A stretch of DNA of 64,000 nt from Castanea sativa (GCF_040712315.1 NC_134018.1:39681335-39745334); one strand, 5' to 3'; numbered from the stretch's first letter, positions 12,995 to 24,323 are shown. Made by a program: numbers and translations. The notes: generated by a model from the sequence alone, not told the origin.

Positions 12995-13003
12995 GATGCC
13001 CCC
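12995..13003 (-). other. Polypurine tract of element 1
   Basis: On the minus strand GGGGGCATC abuts the 3' LTR. Element 2 has the identical string in the same place (30773-30781), supporting a plus-strand priming role. Confidence 0.65.
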
Positions 13004-13473
13004 GGGCTTTACGGTCGTCAGTGACGACCGTGGAAGCCGAACAGTTTTTTTTTTTTTTTTGTCCTTTAGGATTTCGTGCCGCATTGAATGCGTTATGGCG
13101 GCGTTGCGTGGGTCGTGGCCACATGGCGTGATGGGGTTGGAAAGGGACTGACCCTTGGGTTTCCCGCCGATTTTCGGTTTTCACCTCTATTTTGGCTTTT
13201 AAACTCATTTCTCTGCACTTTACTTTTTTATTTCCTTCCAAACTCCAGTTTTTCTCCTCTAAGCATCCTCCTCGCACGTTTCTTTGCTCCTTTTTGGTTC
13301 TTGGCTGTTGGGCTCTTTGCTGTCTCCGAGGTAAGCTTCTTCATTCTCTCTCTTTTTTCTTTCTTTTTTCTCTGCAAGTATCTGATTTTTGTTTTTCCTT
13401 TGTGGTTCTCCCTGTTTGTTTCTCTCTTCTTTCTGTGGGAATCTTAGTATTCTTCTTTGTAGACTGGAAGTTC

Positions 13474-15684
13474 ATGGTTAGTAATTTAGAGATTAGGGAA
13501 AACTGTCCTTCAATTTCTTTTCTTTTTGCTCGCTTAGGGGGGTCATTAGGTGTTTTCCCCAATTTGAGGGGCTTTGTTTCGGAGGGTAGCAGTTTAGGTG
13601 TTGTTTTGGGTGATTTATACCCATTGCTCCGAGAGTCCGTCGATTGGTTTGAAGATTTGGTGAAGAAGCTTAGGTTGATGTCAGAGGTTAGGTCTAGTGA
13701 CCTCGATACTGGGTTGTCGTCTAGCGACGGTCCTATGGAGGGAGATACGGCCGTCTCGACTTTTAGAGAGGTTAGGGCTTTCCATGCCCTTGTGGAGCCG
13801 TGCGGATTAGATTCCGACGCCGTCAATCGGTTTAGGGATAGATTTCAATTTCCAGAGCGGGTCCGTGTTCGTCGCCCCACTGACGATGACAGGGCTTGCT
13901 CGTTTTTCCCCGGTGAAGTGTGCTTCTATGAGGCCGCTTTCACTTGTGGACTTAGGCTTCCCGTCCACCCGTTTGTCATGGAGCTCCTGGCATATCTGGG
14001 GATTGCCCCCGGGCAACTTATGCCCAATTCGTGGAGAATAGTGGTCAACTGTATGGAAATATGGTTGGCCGCTAACGGGGACATGATTAAGGTAAACGAG
14101 CTCGTATATTTATACCGTCTAAAAGAGTCCAAAGAGTACGGGTATTACGAGCTAGTACCTTGGGAGAGAAGAACCAGGATCGTCAAGGGCTTACCTTCGT
14201 CCTTCAGATACTGGAAGTCCAGATTTGTGTTTGTGTCTGGGGACAATTTTGAGACTCCCTCCAGCCAGGACTGGGGTGAGATCCCCAGGTTGCTTCGTCG
14301 GTGGGGAACCCCGACCTTAGGTGCGTCAGTCTTCTTTCTCGCCCTTTTTTTTTTATATATATTTTTGGGTGATTGCTGCTAATTTCCTTCGTCCTCGTGC
14401 AGCTAAACGAAGACCGAAGTTGAAAAGCAGGTACAAGGAGCGCGTTGAGGCGGCCATCACTTATTCCCAATCCATTGACAATTGGGACGACTTGGTAGAC
14501 CCGAGGACACTCGCTTTCTACAACCTCGGCCCCGATCCGTCTTCCTACGTCTTACGAAGCCTTGATATCGAGGGAAAGAAGAGTAAGCTTCTAAGTTCGT
14601 CGGTCTTGACCCCGAGGCTGTACTTGTTCAATTTACTCTTTCTCTTACAAATTTTTCCCTTTTGCAGAGATGACGACGAAATTCAACAAGGGCATGTATG
14701 AAAAAATGAGGTCCAAGAAAGACGAACCCTTGTCGAGCCTCGGGAAGAAGGTGGTTCGAGTGAAGGGCAAGGTTACTTCCGTTACTCCGACAGTCTCGAC
14801 CACACCCGTGGTTTCGGGTGCCGAGACGACGAGGACGGCTTCTCCAGCCACTTCGGTAGAAGAAATTCCGACACCCGCTTCCAAGAGGCCTCGCACATCG
14901 GACAAAGAAAAGGATGCCGCCGGATCGTCCTTGATTTGGGATGACGAGAAGTTGGCGACGGATCGGGCTCGTGGGGTAGTGAATGCCGAGGACCTGAAGG
15001 TGCTTTCAGGTTCAACTCCAGCTGAGTTGATGGGTCGTCATATCCATAAACTCGTCCAGGTAAATCGTTTGTTTCTCGTGACGTCTTTACACATAAGCCT
15101 CTCTCTTTCTTATTTATTCTTTTGCATGCCCCTTTTTTTTCTAGGTGTTGGGGGAAGCCGTCCATTTTTCAGCGGAGTATCAAGCTCAGGAGGCCAAGGT
15201 CGAGTCTTCGCTTTCTCGGATCAAAGTCCTGGAGATGGAGAACTCGAGGCTGAAGAGGGAGCTGATAACCGCGATGGAGGATGTTCACCAATACAAGGAC
15301 GAGGTCAAAAAGCTGGGCGACGATCTTAAGGTTGAACAGCAGCTGGTTTTGGAAAAGGACGAGCAGCTCGCAGCCGCGAAGGAAAAAATCAAGGTCGTCG
15401 CCTCTAGGGCCATCGAGGGCTTCCAGCAGACTGAAGAGTACAACTCTGTGCTCTTCAGTTGGTACTTTAAAGGGTTTGAGCTCTTGAGGAGGTATTGCAT
15501 CAAGCATCCTTCCGGGGTGGATCTGGAGGCGCTGGATATGGAGGAGGTCGACAAGGAGATCTCTGCTGACGAGGCTGCCCTAGCCGCCGCCGCCGAAGCC
15601 CCTGAGGACGTTCCTGATGCTCCCGTCATCGACGCCCCTGCCCTTGATGCCCCAGCTGGAGACGATGCCGACCCGGTAGTTTGA
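13474..15684 (+). CDS. Opposite-strand spliced gene of element 1: 'putative gypsy type transposon' domain protein
   Basis: Runs opposite to gag-pol. Inferred coding exons 13474-14320, 14403-14582, 14668-15059, 15145-15684 (1959 nt, 652 residues), plus a likely 5'-UTR intron 13331-13462. Every junction has GT/AG and keeps frame, and element 2 has the same four introns. The first exon encodes the domain I know as PF04195: a block with GEVCFYEAAFTCGLRLPVHP and GIAPGQLMPNSWRI (about residues 150-190). Exon 3 is Thr/Ser/Pro-rich with a basic patch. Exon 4 starts with a long coiled coil (heptads around LEMENSRLKRELI) and ends in an acidic Ala/Pro/Asp-rich tail. ATG 13474 is taken as the start because the reading between it and the alternative ATG 13678 is conserved in element 2 (PSxSFLFARLGG). 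Such opposite-strand ORFs are known in Tat-type elements such as Grande; the function is unknown. Confidence 0.8.
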
Positions 15685-16013
15685 ACCTGTAATCAAAAAG
15701 TTTTTATCACATGTATTTTTTTTATTTTTTTTTTGAGGTGCCTGACATGTTTTTCAGGCTCAATTTCCTGGACAATTAGAAATTTTCATGTGTATTTTTA
15801 TCCCAGTGTTTATGGGTTTTTTTTTTTTTTTTTTGGAACAATGGCCTCAGGTTTTAGGCTTTTATAATATTACATCTACTTGGATATATTCTGTTATAAA
15901 AATATATTTTTTTGTGTCCGTCAGTAATGTTCGCCCACTGGATGGGAACGTGATCACTTAAGCCTTCTCCTGTACTTAGGCGTTTTTCTTCTTCTCTTTT
16001 TTTTTTTTTGCTT

Positions 16014-16530
16014 CGTCAATGATGTGTCTCCGTCTATGCGGGACCTCACTACTTAGACAAAAGTTCTTTGCTTTTGTGTTCGTCAGTAATATACATCCGT
16101 CTAGGCGGAATCTTATTACTTGGGCAAAAGTTCTTTGCTTTTGCGTTCGTCAGTAATGTACATCCGTCTAGGCGGAATTTTATTACTTGGACAAAAGTTC
16201 TTTGCTTTTGTGTTCGTCAGTAATGTACATCCGTCTAGGCGGAATCTTATTACTTGGACAAAAGTCTTTGCTTTTGTGTTCGTCAGTAATGTACATCCGT
16301 CTATGCGGAATCTTATTACTTGGACAAAAGTTCTTTGCTTTTGTGTTCGTCAGTAATGTACATCCGTCTATGCGGAATCTTATTACTTGGACAAAAGTTC
16401 TTTGCCTTTGTCTTCGTCAGTAATGTACATCCGTCTATGCGGAATCTTATTACTTGGACAAAAGTTCTTTGCCTTTGTCTTCGTCAGTAATGTACATCCG
16501 TCTAGGCGGAATCTTATTACTTAGACATTT
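16014..16530 (+). repeat. 67 bp tandem array in element 1
   Basis: About eight units beginning CGTCAGTAATGTACATCCG at 16014 (divergent), 16081, 16148, 16215, 16281, 16348, 16415 and 16482; spacing 67 bp with one 66. It lies between the 3' end of gag-pol (16624) and the 3' end of the opposite-strand gene (15684). The short frames across it simply translate the repeat. Poly-T runs and an extra lone CGTCAGTAAT (15919) occupy 15685-16013. Confidence 0.95.
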
Positions 16531-16623
16531 TTTTTTTTTTGACCCTCCGAGACTTGGTACCTGTATGAGCACATCATTTGAAAAATCATTTCATTAATTT
16601 TCAGTAATTAGTACATTCTTGAT

Positions 16624-19600
16624 CTATGTCTGTTGGTGGTACTTCTTCAAGTTTTCTATGTTCCAAGGTCGCGGGAGTTTTTGTCCGTCCAGGGTCTCCA
16701 AGTGATAGCTGCCTTGTCGTGAGTAGTGCACGACCTTGTAAGGTCCTTCCCATGTTGGGCCAAGTTTCCCGTGGGCGGGGTCTCTAGTTGCAGTCGTCAC
16801 CTTACGTAAGACGAGATCGCCAATTTCTAGTCTTCTGAGCCTGACCCTTTTGTTGTAGTATTCAGTCATCTTACGCTGGTACTTCAACGTCATGTTCGAT
16901 GCCTTGTCCCTTACCTCGTCTAAGCAATCCAGATTGATTCGAAGCTGGTCGTCGTTATTCTCCTCGCGGAAGACTTCTCGCCGAGTGCTGGTCATACCCA
17001 CCTCGACTGGGATTACTGCTTCAGTGCCATAAGTGAGCCTGAAGGGCGTCTCTCCCGTGGGGGTTCTTGCTGTCGTCCTGTAGGCCCACAAGACATTGGG
17101 CAATTCTTCTGGCCACGCGCCCTTAGCTTCGTCTAGTCGTGCTTTTATGATCTTGAGCAGTGTTCGATTAGTTACCTCCGTCTGTCCGTTAGACTGTGGG
17201 TGCCCAGGTGACGAGAACTTATTCTTGATACCCAGTCCCGAGCAAAAGTCTCTAAATCCCTGGCTGTCGAACTGTCGGCCATTGTCTGAAATGATCGTTT
17301 GTGGGATCCCGAACCTGCAAATTATGTTTCTCCACACGAAGCCGCGGATTCTTGCCTCTGTGATCGTTGCTATTGCTTCTGCTTCAACCCATTTAGTGAA
17401 GTAGTCGATAGCGACGAGCAAGAATCGTACTTGTCCTTTTCCCAACGGTAACGGACCGACGATGTCGATCCCCCATTGTGCAAATGGCCAGGGGGAGGTA
17501 ATCGTTGTCATCTTCTCTGCTGGCAGCCTCTGGACGTTCCCGAACCTCTGGCACTTATCGCACCTCTTGACGAGCTCCATAGCGTCTTCCTGCATAGTTG
17601 GCCAGAAATACCCTGCTCTAATAACCTTACTTACCAAAGATCTGGGCCCGGCGTGGTCCCCGCATATCCCTTCGTGGATTTCGTGGAGGACGTACTTAGC
17701 TTCTTCCTCGTCGAGACACTTCAAATAAGGCAAGGAGAATCCTCTTTTGTATAAGGTATCATTCAAAATTGTGAATCTGGCTGCCCTTGCTTTAATCTTC
17801 CTGGCCTCCATTGAGTCATGAGGAAGATGTCCGTCTTGAAGATATGAGACGATCGGTTCCATCCAACCACCCGTGTTCCGGATGGGGAATACCGGGACTT
17901 CCTCGATGCTAGGGTATTTCTGAATCTCCATGAGAATCTCCTTGTTCATTGGTTCTTCTATAGACGAGGCCATTTTGGCGACCTCGTCTGCCTCTGCATT
18001 TTGGCTTCTCGGGATCCTGACGAAATTCAACTTGTCGAACCCACGAGCTAGATGCCTGATCAACTTGAGGTACTTCTGCATCCTTTCTTCCTTCGCCTCA
18101 TACTCTTCCCTGATCTGCCCTATCGCTAGTTTCGAGTCACTCTGAATGAGCAAGTTCTTAATCCCGAGGGCATTGCCAAGTCTTAGTCCCGTCAGTATGC
18201 CTTCGTATTCAGCCTCGTTGTTGGTCGCCGGGAATTTTAATTGGACTCCATATTGGAGTTTTTCTCCATTGGGGGTGTTTATAATGATCCCTACTCCTCC
18301 CCTCTTTCGGGCTGACGATCCGTCAGTCTGAATCGTCCACTGTTCCGCCTCGTCCATGACATCACCATCGTCTGGGAAGGTGAATTCTGCTATGAAGTCC
18401 GCTAGAGCTTGCGCCTTGATGGCCGTTCTGGGATGGTATTCGATGTCGAACTGGCTGAGTTCGATTGCCCACTGGACCATTCTCCCAGCTGCTTCAGGCT
18501 TGCTCATGGATTTCCTGATGGGTTGATCCGTCATTACAAGGATAGGGTGTGCTTCGAAGTATGGTCGTAGCTTTCGCGAAGCCACTATTAGGGCGAAGAC
18601 AATCTTCTCAATCCTGGGGTATTTAGTCTCTGATCCTTGGAAGGCTTGGGCGACATAATAAACTGGGAGCTGCTTCTTGTCTTCTTCTCGGATTAAGGCA
18701 GCGCTGACAGCTGTGGACGAGGCTGCCAGGTATAAATAAAGGTTCTCTCCTGCTTTTGAGGGACTCAAGACGGGCGGGCTGCTCAAGTAGCGCTTGAGTT
18801 CTTGAAAGGCTGCCTCACACTCGTCAGTCCAGGCGAACGCTTGCTTCAACGTTTTGAAAAATGGGAGGCATTTGTCCGTCGCTTTAGAGACGAACCTATT
18901 CAGTGCAGCTATTCTTCCTGTGAGCTTTTGGACATCTTTGATGGTTTTGGGGGATGCCATGTCGAGTATCGCTTGCACCTTCTCCGGATTTGCTTCTATT
19001 CCCCTTTGGGATACCATGAACCCTAAGAACTTTCCCGAAGCTACCCCAAAAACACACTTACTAGGGTTGAGCTTCATCTGGTATCTTCGGAGGGTATTAA
19101 ATGTCTCTCCCAGGTCGTCCAGGTGAGTTAACTCTTCTTTGCTCTTGACGAGCATATCGTCCACATATACTTCCATATTTCTCCCAATTTGCTTGCTGAA
19201 CATCTTGTTCACCAATCTTTGGTACGTTGCCCCTGCGTTCTTCAGTCCGAAGGGCATTACCTTATAGCAGTAGAGTCCTTGGCTTGTGATGAAGGCGGTT
19301 TTTTCCTGATCTTCCTCAGCCATCTTTATCTGGTTGTAACCTGAAAATGCGTCCATGAATGTTAGTAATTTATGTCCAGCCGTAGAGTCTACCAACTGAT
19401 CTATCCTCGGCAGGGGAAAACTATCTTTCGGGCAGGCTTTGTTTAGGTCCGTGAAGTCTACACACATTCTCCATTTTCCATTTGCTTTCTTCACTAACAC
19501 GACGTTGGCCAGCCATTCGGGATAATAAACTTCTCGGATGAAGCCTGCCTGTAATAATCTGTTAACTTCTTCCATGATTGCTTGGTTTCGTTCGGGGGCA

Positions 19601-21783
19601 AAGACCCGTCGTTTCTGCTGGACGGGTTTCTTCTCAGGATCTGTCTTCAACTCGTGCTGGATTACCTGGCATGGTATGCCCGGCATATCTTCGTGACTCC
19701 ATGCAAATACGTCCAAATTTCCTTTAAGGAAACGGACGAGCTCATTCCTCATCTCGAGGCCTATAGTTGTACCTATTCTCGTCACCTTCGAGCTTTCCCC
19801 CTCAACGAGTTCTACCGTTTCTAGGGCTTCCATGTTGTCTTCTTTTTCTCTTTCAATCGTCCATGTGTGGTTTTCTCCTGCAGCCAACACGGCTTGGTAG
19901 CACTCTCTGGCTAAGACTTGATCTCCTTTTACCTCACCGACCCCTTCTTCAGTCGGGAATTTTATCTTTAGGCAGTAGGTGGACGTTGCTGCCCTCCATT
20001 GGTTGAGCGTGGGCCTTCCAATGATCACATTGTACGAAGAGGGGCAGTCTACAACCAGGAAGTCCAGATGACGAGTCTGCTGCTTCGGGTATGCGCCTAT
20101 CGTGACTTTTAGTGTCACAATGCCCTTGGGGTATACCCGGTCGCCGCTAAAGCTGACGAGGGGGGACTCAAACGGACGCAATTTACCAGGGCCTAGTTTC
20201 AATTGTTGGAAGGCCGATAGGTACATAATGTCTGCAGAGCTACCGTTGTCGATGAGGATCCTTTTAGTATTGAACCCTTCAATTGTGAGTGCTATCACCA
20301 GCGGATCGTTATGGGGCTGCCTGACTCCCCTCGCGTCCTCTTCGCTGAAGAATATATCTTGGTTCGTCCGTCTGTGTTTCAATGGGGGTTCCATGTGGAC
20401 GCTGTTTACTTGTCTCTGGTACGTTTTCTTGAGGGACCTATACGATCCCCCCATGAAAGGTCCTCCTGCTATCGTGCTTATCTCCCCGATCACTTCTTGT
20501 GGTTGAGATCGGCGACTCTCGTTTTTGGACGAGGGCTCTCGTTGGCTCGTGTCGCCCTCTCTGAACCTGCTGGATTCCCCCTTCTTGACAAACTTCTGAA
20601 GTTTTCCTTTCTGTATCAGTTCTTCTATCTGTCCCCTCAGATCTCGGCAATCTTCTGTGTAATGGCCGTGGTCCTTGTGGAATCGGCAGTACTTGCTCTT
20701 GTCCCATACACTTGGTGACGAGTGCAGGGGCTTTGGCCACTTTAGGTGGTGTTGATCCTGGATCTGTGTCAAAATTTTGTCAACAGGCATAATTAGGGGT
20801 GTGAATTTTACCGGTCGTGGAGCTTTCTCGTCTTTCCGTCTGTCGGTGTCACCTCTCCGACGGCTCGGACGCTCCCTCTTTTGTCCCCTGCGTTCGTCTT
20901 CCTTCCTTCCTTCCGTCTTTAGCTTCCCCTCGTCTACGATGGCTGCCAGTGCGTCCTCAGCGTTCATGTACTTTTGAGCTTTCAGTAACATTTCTGCCAT
21001 CGTCCGGGGCGGATTCTTTGCTAACGAGACGACGAATTCTCTGGACTTAAGCCCTGCCTTAAATGTCGTCAGCTGGACCTTATCGTCTGCATCGTCCACC
21101 TCTAGGGTCTCCCGAGTGAAGCGTTTCACATACGATCGCAAGGTCTCCCTCTCTCCTTGCTTAATAGTGAGTAGGTGATCCGCTGGTCTTTTGGGTCGTT
21201 GCCCCCCGACGAAATGGCGCAGGAAAGCACTACTTAACTGCTCAAAGTTATCGATGGACGAAGTGGGCAATCTTGTGAACCACTCTCGTCCAGCTCCCTT
21301 CAGCGTAGTTGGGAATGAACGACACATGATCTCGTCAGGAGGCTGTTGAAGGCCTAAGGTCGTCTTAAAGGTGTTAAGGTGATCTTGGGGGTCCTTGAGC
21401 CCGTCAAAAGGCTCAAGCTGAGGTAGCCGAAATTTTGCCGGTACCGGTCTTTCTAGGACTGCCATGGCAAAAGGAGAGTCCGTCGCTCTGACCATTTTAT
21501 CCAGGCTTCGATCAGTCTTCTCTTTGATGGCGTTTCTTAATTCATCCATCTCCTTCCTCATCTCTTGGAGGATGTCAGAATGCTGCTCTTCTGGGGTTAC
21601 CGTTCTCCGTCGGTCACTCCTCCCATGACTATCCCCTTCGTCTTCTTGAACAGCTCTTGACCGGTTCTCTTCTTGCTGTAACCTCTGTCTCATCTCCTGA
21701 TTCTGTCTTGTAAGTTCTTCGACGGTGGCTGCGAGATTCCGGACTTGCTGTGCCAAGGCCGCTGAGTCCGGGTTGGATTCCAT
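16624..21783 (-). CDS. Gag-pol polyprotein of element 1
   Basis: 1719 residues in one frame. The frame stays open into the 5' LTR, but I start at 21783 (MESNPDS) because element 2 has the matching start and the upstream codons lie in primer-site and LTR sequence. In order: N-terminal coiled coil (1-100); gag domain (~118-245); Cys/His knuckle-like [14 protein letters not shown] (366-379); aspartic protease IDNGSS (Asp512); reverse transcriptase (~740-940) with FMDAFSG and YVDD (873-876); first RNase H (~1000-1130); second, archaeal-like RNase H with Asp1154, Glu1190/1192, Asp1216 and Asp1266; integrase zinc finger with CDKC (1408-1411); integrase core with Asp1440, Asp1500, Glu1536 (DD35E). 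There is no chromodomain. All catalytic residues are present, so it may be functional. It replicates the element by reverse transcription and integration. Confidence 0.95.
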   Translation of the reverse strand: MESNPDSAALAQQVRNLAATVEELTRQNQEMRQRLQQEENRSRAVQEDEGDSHGRSDRRRTVTPEEQHSDILQEMRKEMDELRNAIKEKTDRSLDKMVRATDSPFAMAVLERPVPAKFRLPQLEPFDGLKDPQDHLNTFKTTLGLQQPPDEIMCRSFPTTLKGAGREWFTRLPTSSIDNFEQLSSAFLRHFVGGQRPKRPADHLLTIKQGERETLRSYVKRFTRETLEVDDADDKVQLTTFKAGLKSREFVVSLAKNPPRTMAEMLLKAQKYMNAEDALAAIVDEGKLKTEGRKEDERRGQKRERPSRRRGDTDRRKDEKAPRPVKFTPLIMPVDKILTQIQDQHHLKWPKPLHSSPSVWDKSKYCRFHKDHGHYTEDCRDLRGQIEELIQKGKLQKFVKKGESSRFREGDTSQREPSSKNESRRSQPQEVIGEISTIAGGPFMGGSYRSLKKTYQRQVNSVHMEPPLKHRRTNQDIFFSEEDARGVRQPHNDPLVIALTIEGFNTKRILIDNGSSADIMYLSAFQQLKLGPGKLRPFESPLVSFSGDRVYPKGIVTLKVTIGAYPKQQTRHLDFLVVDCPSSYNVIIGRPTLNQWRAATSTYCLKIKFPTEEGVGEVKGDQVLARECYQAVLAAGENHTWTIEREKEDNMEALETVELVEGESSKVTRIGTTIGLEMRNELVRFLKGNLDVFAWSHEDMPGIPCQVIQHELKTDPEKKPVQQKRRVFAPERNQAIMEEVNRLLQAGFIREVYYPEWLANVVLVKKANGKWRMCVDFTDLNKACPKDSFPLPRIDQLVDSTAGHKLLTFMDAFSGYNQIKMAEEDQEKTAFITSQGLYCYKVMPFGLKNAGATYQRLVNKMFSKQIGRNMEVYVDDMLVKSKEELTHLDDLGETFNTLRRYQMKLNPSKCVFGVASGKFLGFMVSQRGIEANPEKVQAILDMASPKTIKDVQKLTGRIAALNRFVSKATDKCLPFFKTLKQAFAWTDECEAAFQELKRYLSSPPVLSPSKAGENLYLYLAASSTAVSAALIREEDKKQLPVYYVAQAFQGSETKYPRIEKIVFALIVASRKLRPYFEAHPILVMTDQPIRKSMSKPEAAGRMVQWAIELSQFDIEYHPRTAIKAQALADFIAEFTFPDDGDVMDEAEQWTIQTDGSSARKRGGVGIIINTPNGEKLQYGVQLKFPATNNEAEYEGILTGLRLGNALGIKNLLIQSDSKLAIGQIREEYEAKEERMQKYLKLIRHLARGFDKLNFVRIPRSQNAEADEVAKMASSIEEPMNKEILMEIQKYPSIEEVPVFPIRNTGGWMEPIVSYLQDGHLPHDSMEARKIKARAARFTILNDTLYKRGFSLPYLKCLDEEEAKYVLHEIHEGICGDHAGPRSLVSKVIRAGYFWPTMQEDAMELVKRCDKCQRFGNVQRLPAEKMTTITSPWPFAQWGIDIVGPLPLGKGQVRFLLVAIDYFTKWVEAEAIATITEARIRGFVWRNIICRFGIPQTIISDNGRQFDSQGFRDFCSGLGIKNKFSSPGHPQSNGQTEVTNRTLLKIIKARLDEAKGAWPEELPNVLWAYRTTARTPTGETPFRLTYGTEAVIPVEVGMTSTRREVFREENNDDQLRINLDCLDEVRDKASNMTLKYQRKMTEYYNKRVRLRRLEIGDLVLRKVTTATRDPAHGKLGPTWEGPYKVVHYSRQGSYHLETLDGQKLPRPWNIENLKKYHQQT

Positions 21784-21835
21784 CTGGAGCTGGTGGGAAC
21801 TGCGTTCTCGTTGTATGACAAAGTCGTTCTCACAG

Positions 21836-21844
21836 ACGGCGCCA
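21836..21844 (-). other. Primer-binding site of element 1
   Basis: TGGCGCCGT begins three bases inside the 5' LTR end on the minus strand and is followed by CTGTGAGAAC. TGGCGCC complements a GGCGCCA tRNA 3' end, as used by several plant gypsy elements; I do not assign the tRNA with certainty. Element 2 has the same nine bases at 39500-39508. Confidence 0.7.
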
Positions 21845-21847
21845 AAC

Positions 21848-22326
21848 TGATGAAGCAGTATCTCGTTGATTTGCTTGGATTCGTCCAGACGGCTCCTGTA
21901 AGTACTCTGACGAACCTGTGGAGGCAGGAATTTACTCAAGTGGTCACCGGTGTGGTGCCTGCCACAACGCCTCCGATGATAAAGTCAGTATTGAAGAAGA
22001 TAATGATTGAAATACCAGAAAAAATGATTCAGGTGGTGATGTTGTTTTTTTATGTACCTTGTATTGGTGTTGTGAGGGTTTTATATACCCTTGGGGATTG
22101 TAGCCGTTGGAGTGTTAATGACTCCCTGATAACGTCTCTGGTGGAGTTATGGACTTTAATGTGTTCCCGTCGGTTAGTCCAGCTGGTCCTATAACGGTTG
22201 GAGCTTTATTGGCAGCATTGAATGGCATTAATTCTTTTTGATGACGCAGATATTGGTCATGTTCGTCCGTGAAGGCAACTTCGTCTATAATTATACTCGT
22301 CAGTTACGTATTCGTCAGTACCATCA
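21848..22326 (-). repeat. 5' LTR of element 1
   Basis: 479 bp, 478 identical to the left LTR by reading. It contains the promoter TATA box and, downstream of it, a 32 bp block (21947-21978) that is also present in the otherwise different LTRs of element 2. Confidence 0.95.
22079..22087 (-). promoter_or_regulatory. TATA box of the element 1 5' LTR
   Basis: TATATAAAA on the minus strand, about 240 bp from the LTR's outer end. This would put the transcription start near 22050 and split the LTR into U3 and R-U5. Confidence 0.6.
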
Positions 22327-22331
22327 GACCA
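22327..22331 (+). repeat. Target-site duplication GACCA, right copy
   Basis: Matches 12511-12515 exactly. Confidence 0.9.
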
Positions 22332-23380
22332 CACAATTCATCATTTGCTATTTTTGCAACATAATCCAGGTGACTTCCAATTCACTATCTTTCGAGTGAA
22401 TGACATCGGTCTCCCAGCAATGTACCTGCTGCAAAGGGAGGCTAAGCCCACACCCATTTGATACCAATGACTTCAACCATACGTACTTATATATGTGTTG
22501 ACCTACGCTGAAATTTTCATATTGTACTTCCTAGAAGCCAATATTCATGAAAGTTTTCCTTGAACAAGGTTATTAGAGACTCTCCATTGAAACAAGCTCA
22601 GCTGGACCATGATGCATATTAGTGGGCTTTACATTTATGTCTCAATTCAATTAGTTTATTTCGTCACATTTATTAATTAACCCACATCTTCTGTTACATA
22701 TATGTATTTCAATTTCACATGACTTATCCACACGAACTCAAAAGTCACAAGTCTTGTACATATACACATAACATAATGGACATGTGTCAAGGAAGACATA
22801 ATTGATTCATGATGCCAAAGAAGACATGTCATGATGATATATATGCATATTAGGAACAGGTGTCAAGTATTATGAACATGCACATTCCTTTTTTATCGCC
22901 ATCCCACACGTTTTGCCAAGAGTAATTACATTTGGCTTCTTCTTGGTTCCTTGGTTTAAACACCACGTCATCTAATTGCACCGAATGCCGATCATAGAAC
23001 TAACCATTCGGAACATCCTTGATATGAATCAATTCTTCCATTTGAAAACCCCGGCTACATCTGTACTCCTCGTTTGGCTGCCAAGTATATTCAATACACC
23101 ACGACTGTTCATCACGAGTAGCAAATCAAGCCAGTTGCGTAACTCTAATCTATCTTCCTTTTTTATGCTTTCTATCAAGCCAGTCTAAAATTAGTTGCAT
23201 AGTAAAATGTATAAGTCTAAACCATAGAAAAAAATGCACTAATTAATATCAAAGAAAATTCCCAAACAACTTAGAAAAAAAGAAAGGCCCAAAAATGATC
23301 AGCCGACCCGACTATAGACCCATATATTTGTTGACACAATCTTGAAATTGCATCAAGAACCTATACTCTGATATCACTAT
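22332..23380 (-). other. Residual internal DNA of the old LTR-like element
   Basis: About 1 kb between element 1 and the right LTR-like repeat. No protein domain recognised; the short frame at 22976-23188 is not convincing. At 23369-23379 CTCTGATATCA resembles a degenerate complement of the TGGTATCAGAG primer site (initiator Met tRNA) used by Copia elements, two bases from the right repeat if that begins at 23381-23382. Confidence 0.4.
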
Positions 23381-23739
23381 TGGTCCTTGATGTGGATGGC
23401 ATTGTTGATTTACAGGATGACAATGTCGTTAGACTGTAGATCGACTTGAGTCTTCAAAGAGAAATTGTGTTTTGCAACATCATTGCACAAATGAATGCCC
23501 AGAGGTTTTACTATTTATAGGTAAGCAAATACCTTTTGGAAAGAAACATATCTATTGTAAATAGATATATCAATCGTAAGAGTCACATCCTTACCCAAAT
23601 ACCTCTTTAATTAATATATCCCTACAAAAACAAATCTCACATCTTATGAAGTAACACCATCTACCAAATAAAAGGTCATTATATGTATGAAAGCGTACCA
23701 TGTTATGATGTGATTAACAATCACAATTATACACTAACA
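23381..23739 (-). mobile_element. Old LTR-like repeat, right copy
   Basis: Partner of 12019-12359: begins TGGTCC and ends CTAACA, with an extra ~15-20 bp near its start compared with the left copy. The adjacent primer-like motif suggests that this is the 5' LTR of a minus-strand Copia-type element. Divergence is high, so it is far older than element 1. Confidence 0.5.
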
Positions 23740-24323
23740 TAATTGAGTTTGAAATTCTTTCCAATGAGTTACTCGTTGGCTGCTACTATTGTGTTTTTCC
23801 TAGAAATTAAAATTGCATGATGAATGTTTAAAATAGGATAGTTAACGGTTTTAGAAAGATTTTTCATCTATGAAGAGAAGTAAGCTAGGAATTAATAGGG
23901 ATAATAAGTGCAACATAACAAAAATAATGTTTATAACGTGAAAGATAGTTGAAATAATTATGCACAAGACTTGTCTTGTAGTGGTTTGGTTTGGAAGCAG
24001 TGATGAAAGCATTCAGATTCAATAATAACATTCTAATTAAGGTATACAGTTGTGGTGGAAGGTGCTTAATTATTAGTATAGGGGCACCCTAAGGCCTAAG
24101 GTATTAAGCAAAGCAGGATATGGAGCATTTGGTGGTGACGCCATGAAACATTCAACGATGAGACATTCAGGGACGCATCATGAGATATTCAATGGCATGC
24201 TAGAATTAATGGGCCATGTAACCGTCAATAAGTATGAGATATTGTGAGAAGTTATTAGCCAGGCTCTTGAGAACTTATTCTAAGGTTCGGTGATTAGAAT
24301 GTGAGGGTGAGAGCGCATTCTAA
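23740..24323. other. Intergenic DNA before the LINE
   Basis: No gene seen. At its right edge is a perfect 13 bp inverted repeat (24289-24301 and 24316-24328) across the LINE's truncated 5' end. Confidence 0.5.

Larger units (their letters stand above)
12516..22326 (-). mobile_element. Complete Tat-lineage Ty3/gypsy LTR retrotransposon (element 1)
   Basis: A 9811 bp element reading on the minus strand: 5' LTR 21848-22326, primer site, gag-pol, tandem array, opposite-strand gene, polypurine tract, 3' LTR 12516-12994. LTRs start TGATG and end CATCA and differ at one position (T12835 versus C22167). The GACCA target duplication is intact. Gag-pol is one open frame and the opposite-strand gene is open through all its exons, so nothing is visibly broken. 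The second, archaeal-like RNase H, the absence of a chromodomain and the opposite-strand ORF place it in the Tat (Grande/Retand-like) lineage by family knowledge. Confidence 0.95.

Noticed and set aside
15169..15507. Minus-strand frame within the opposite-strand gene's last exon
   Set aside because: Leu-rich shadow of the coiled-coil coding sequence in another frame.
16014..16530. CRISPR-like regular spacing
   Set aside because: The 67 bp units are contiguous tandem copies without unique spacers, inside a eukaryotic retrotransposon.
21784..21939. N-terminal extension of element 1 gag-pol
   Set aside because: The frame is open into the primer site and 5' LTR by chance; element 2 has no such extension and its start matches MESN at 21783.
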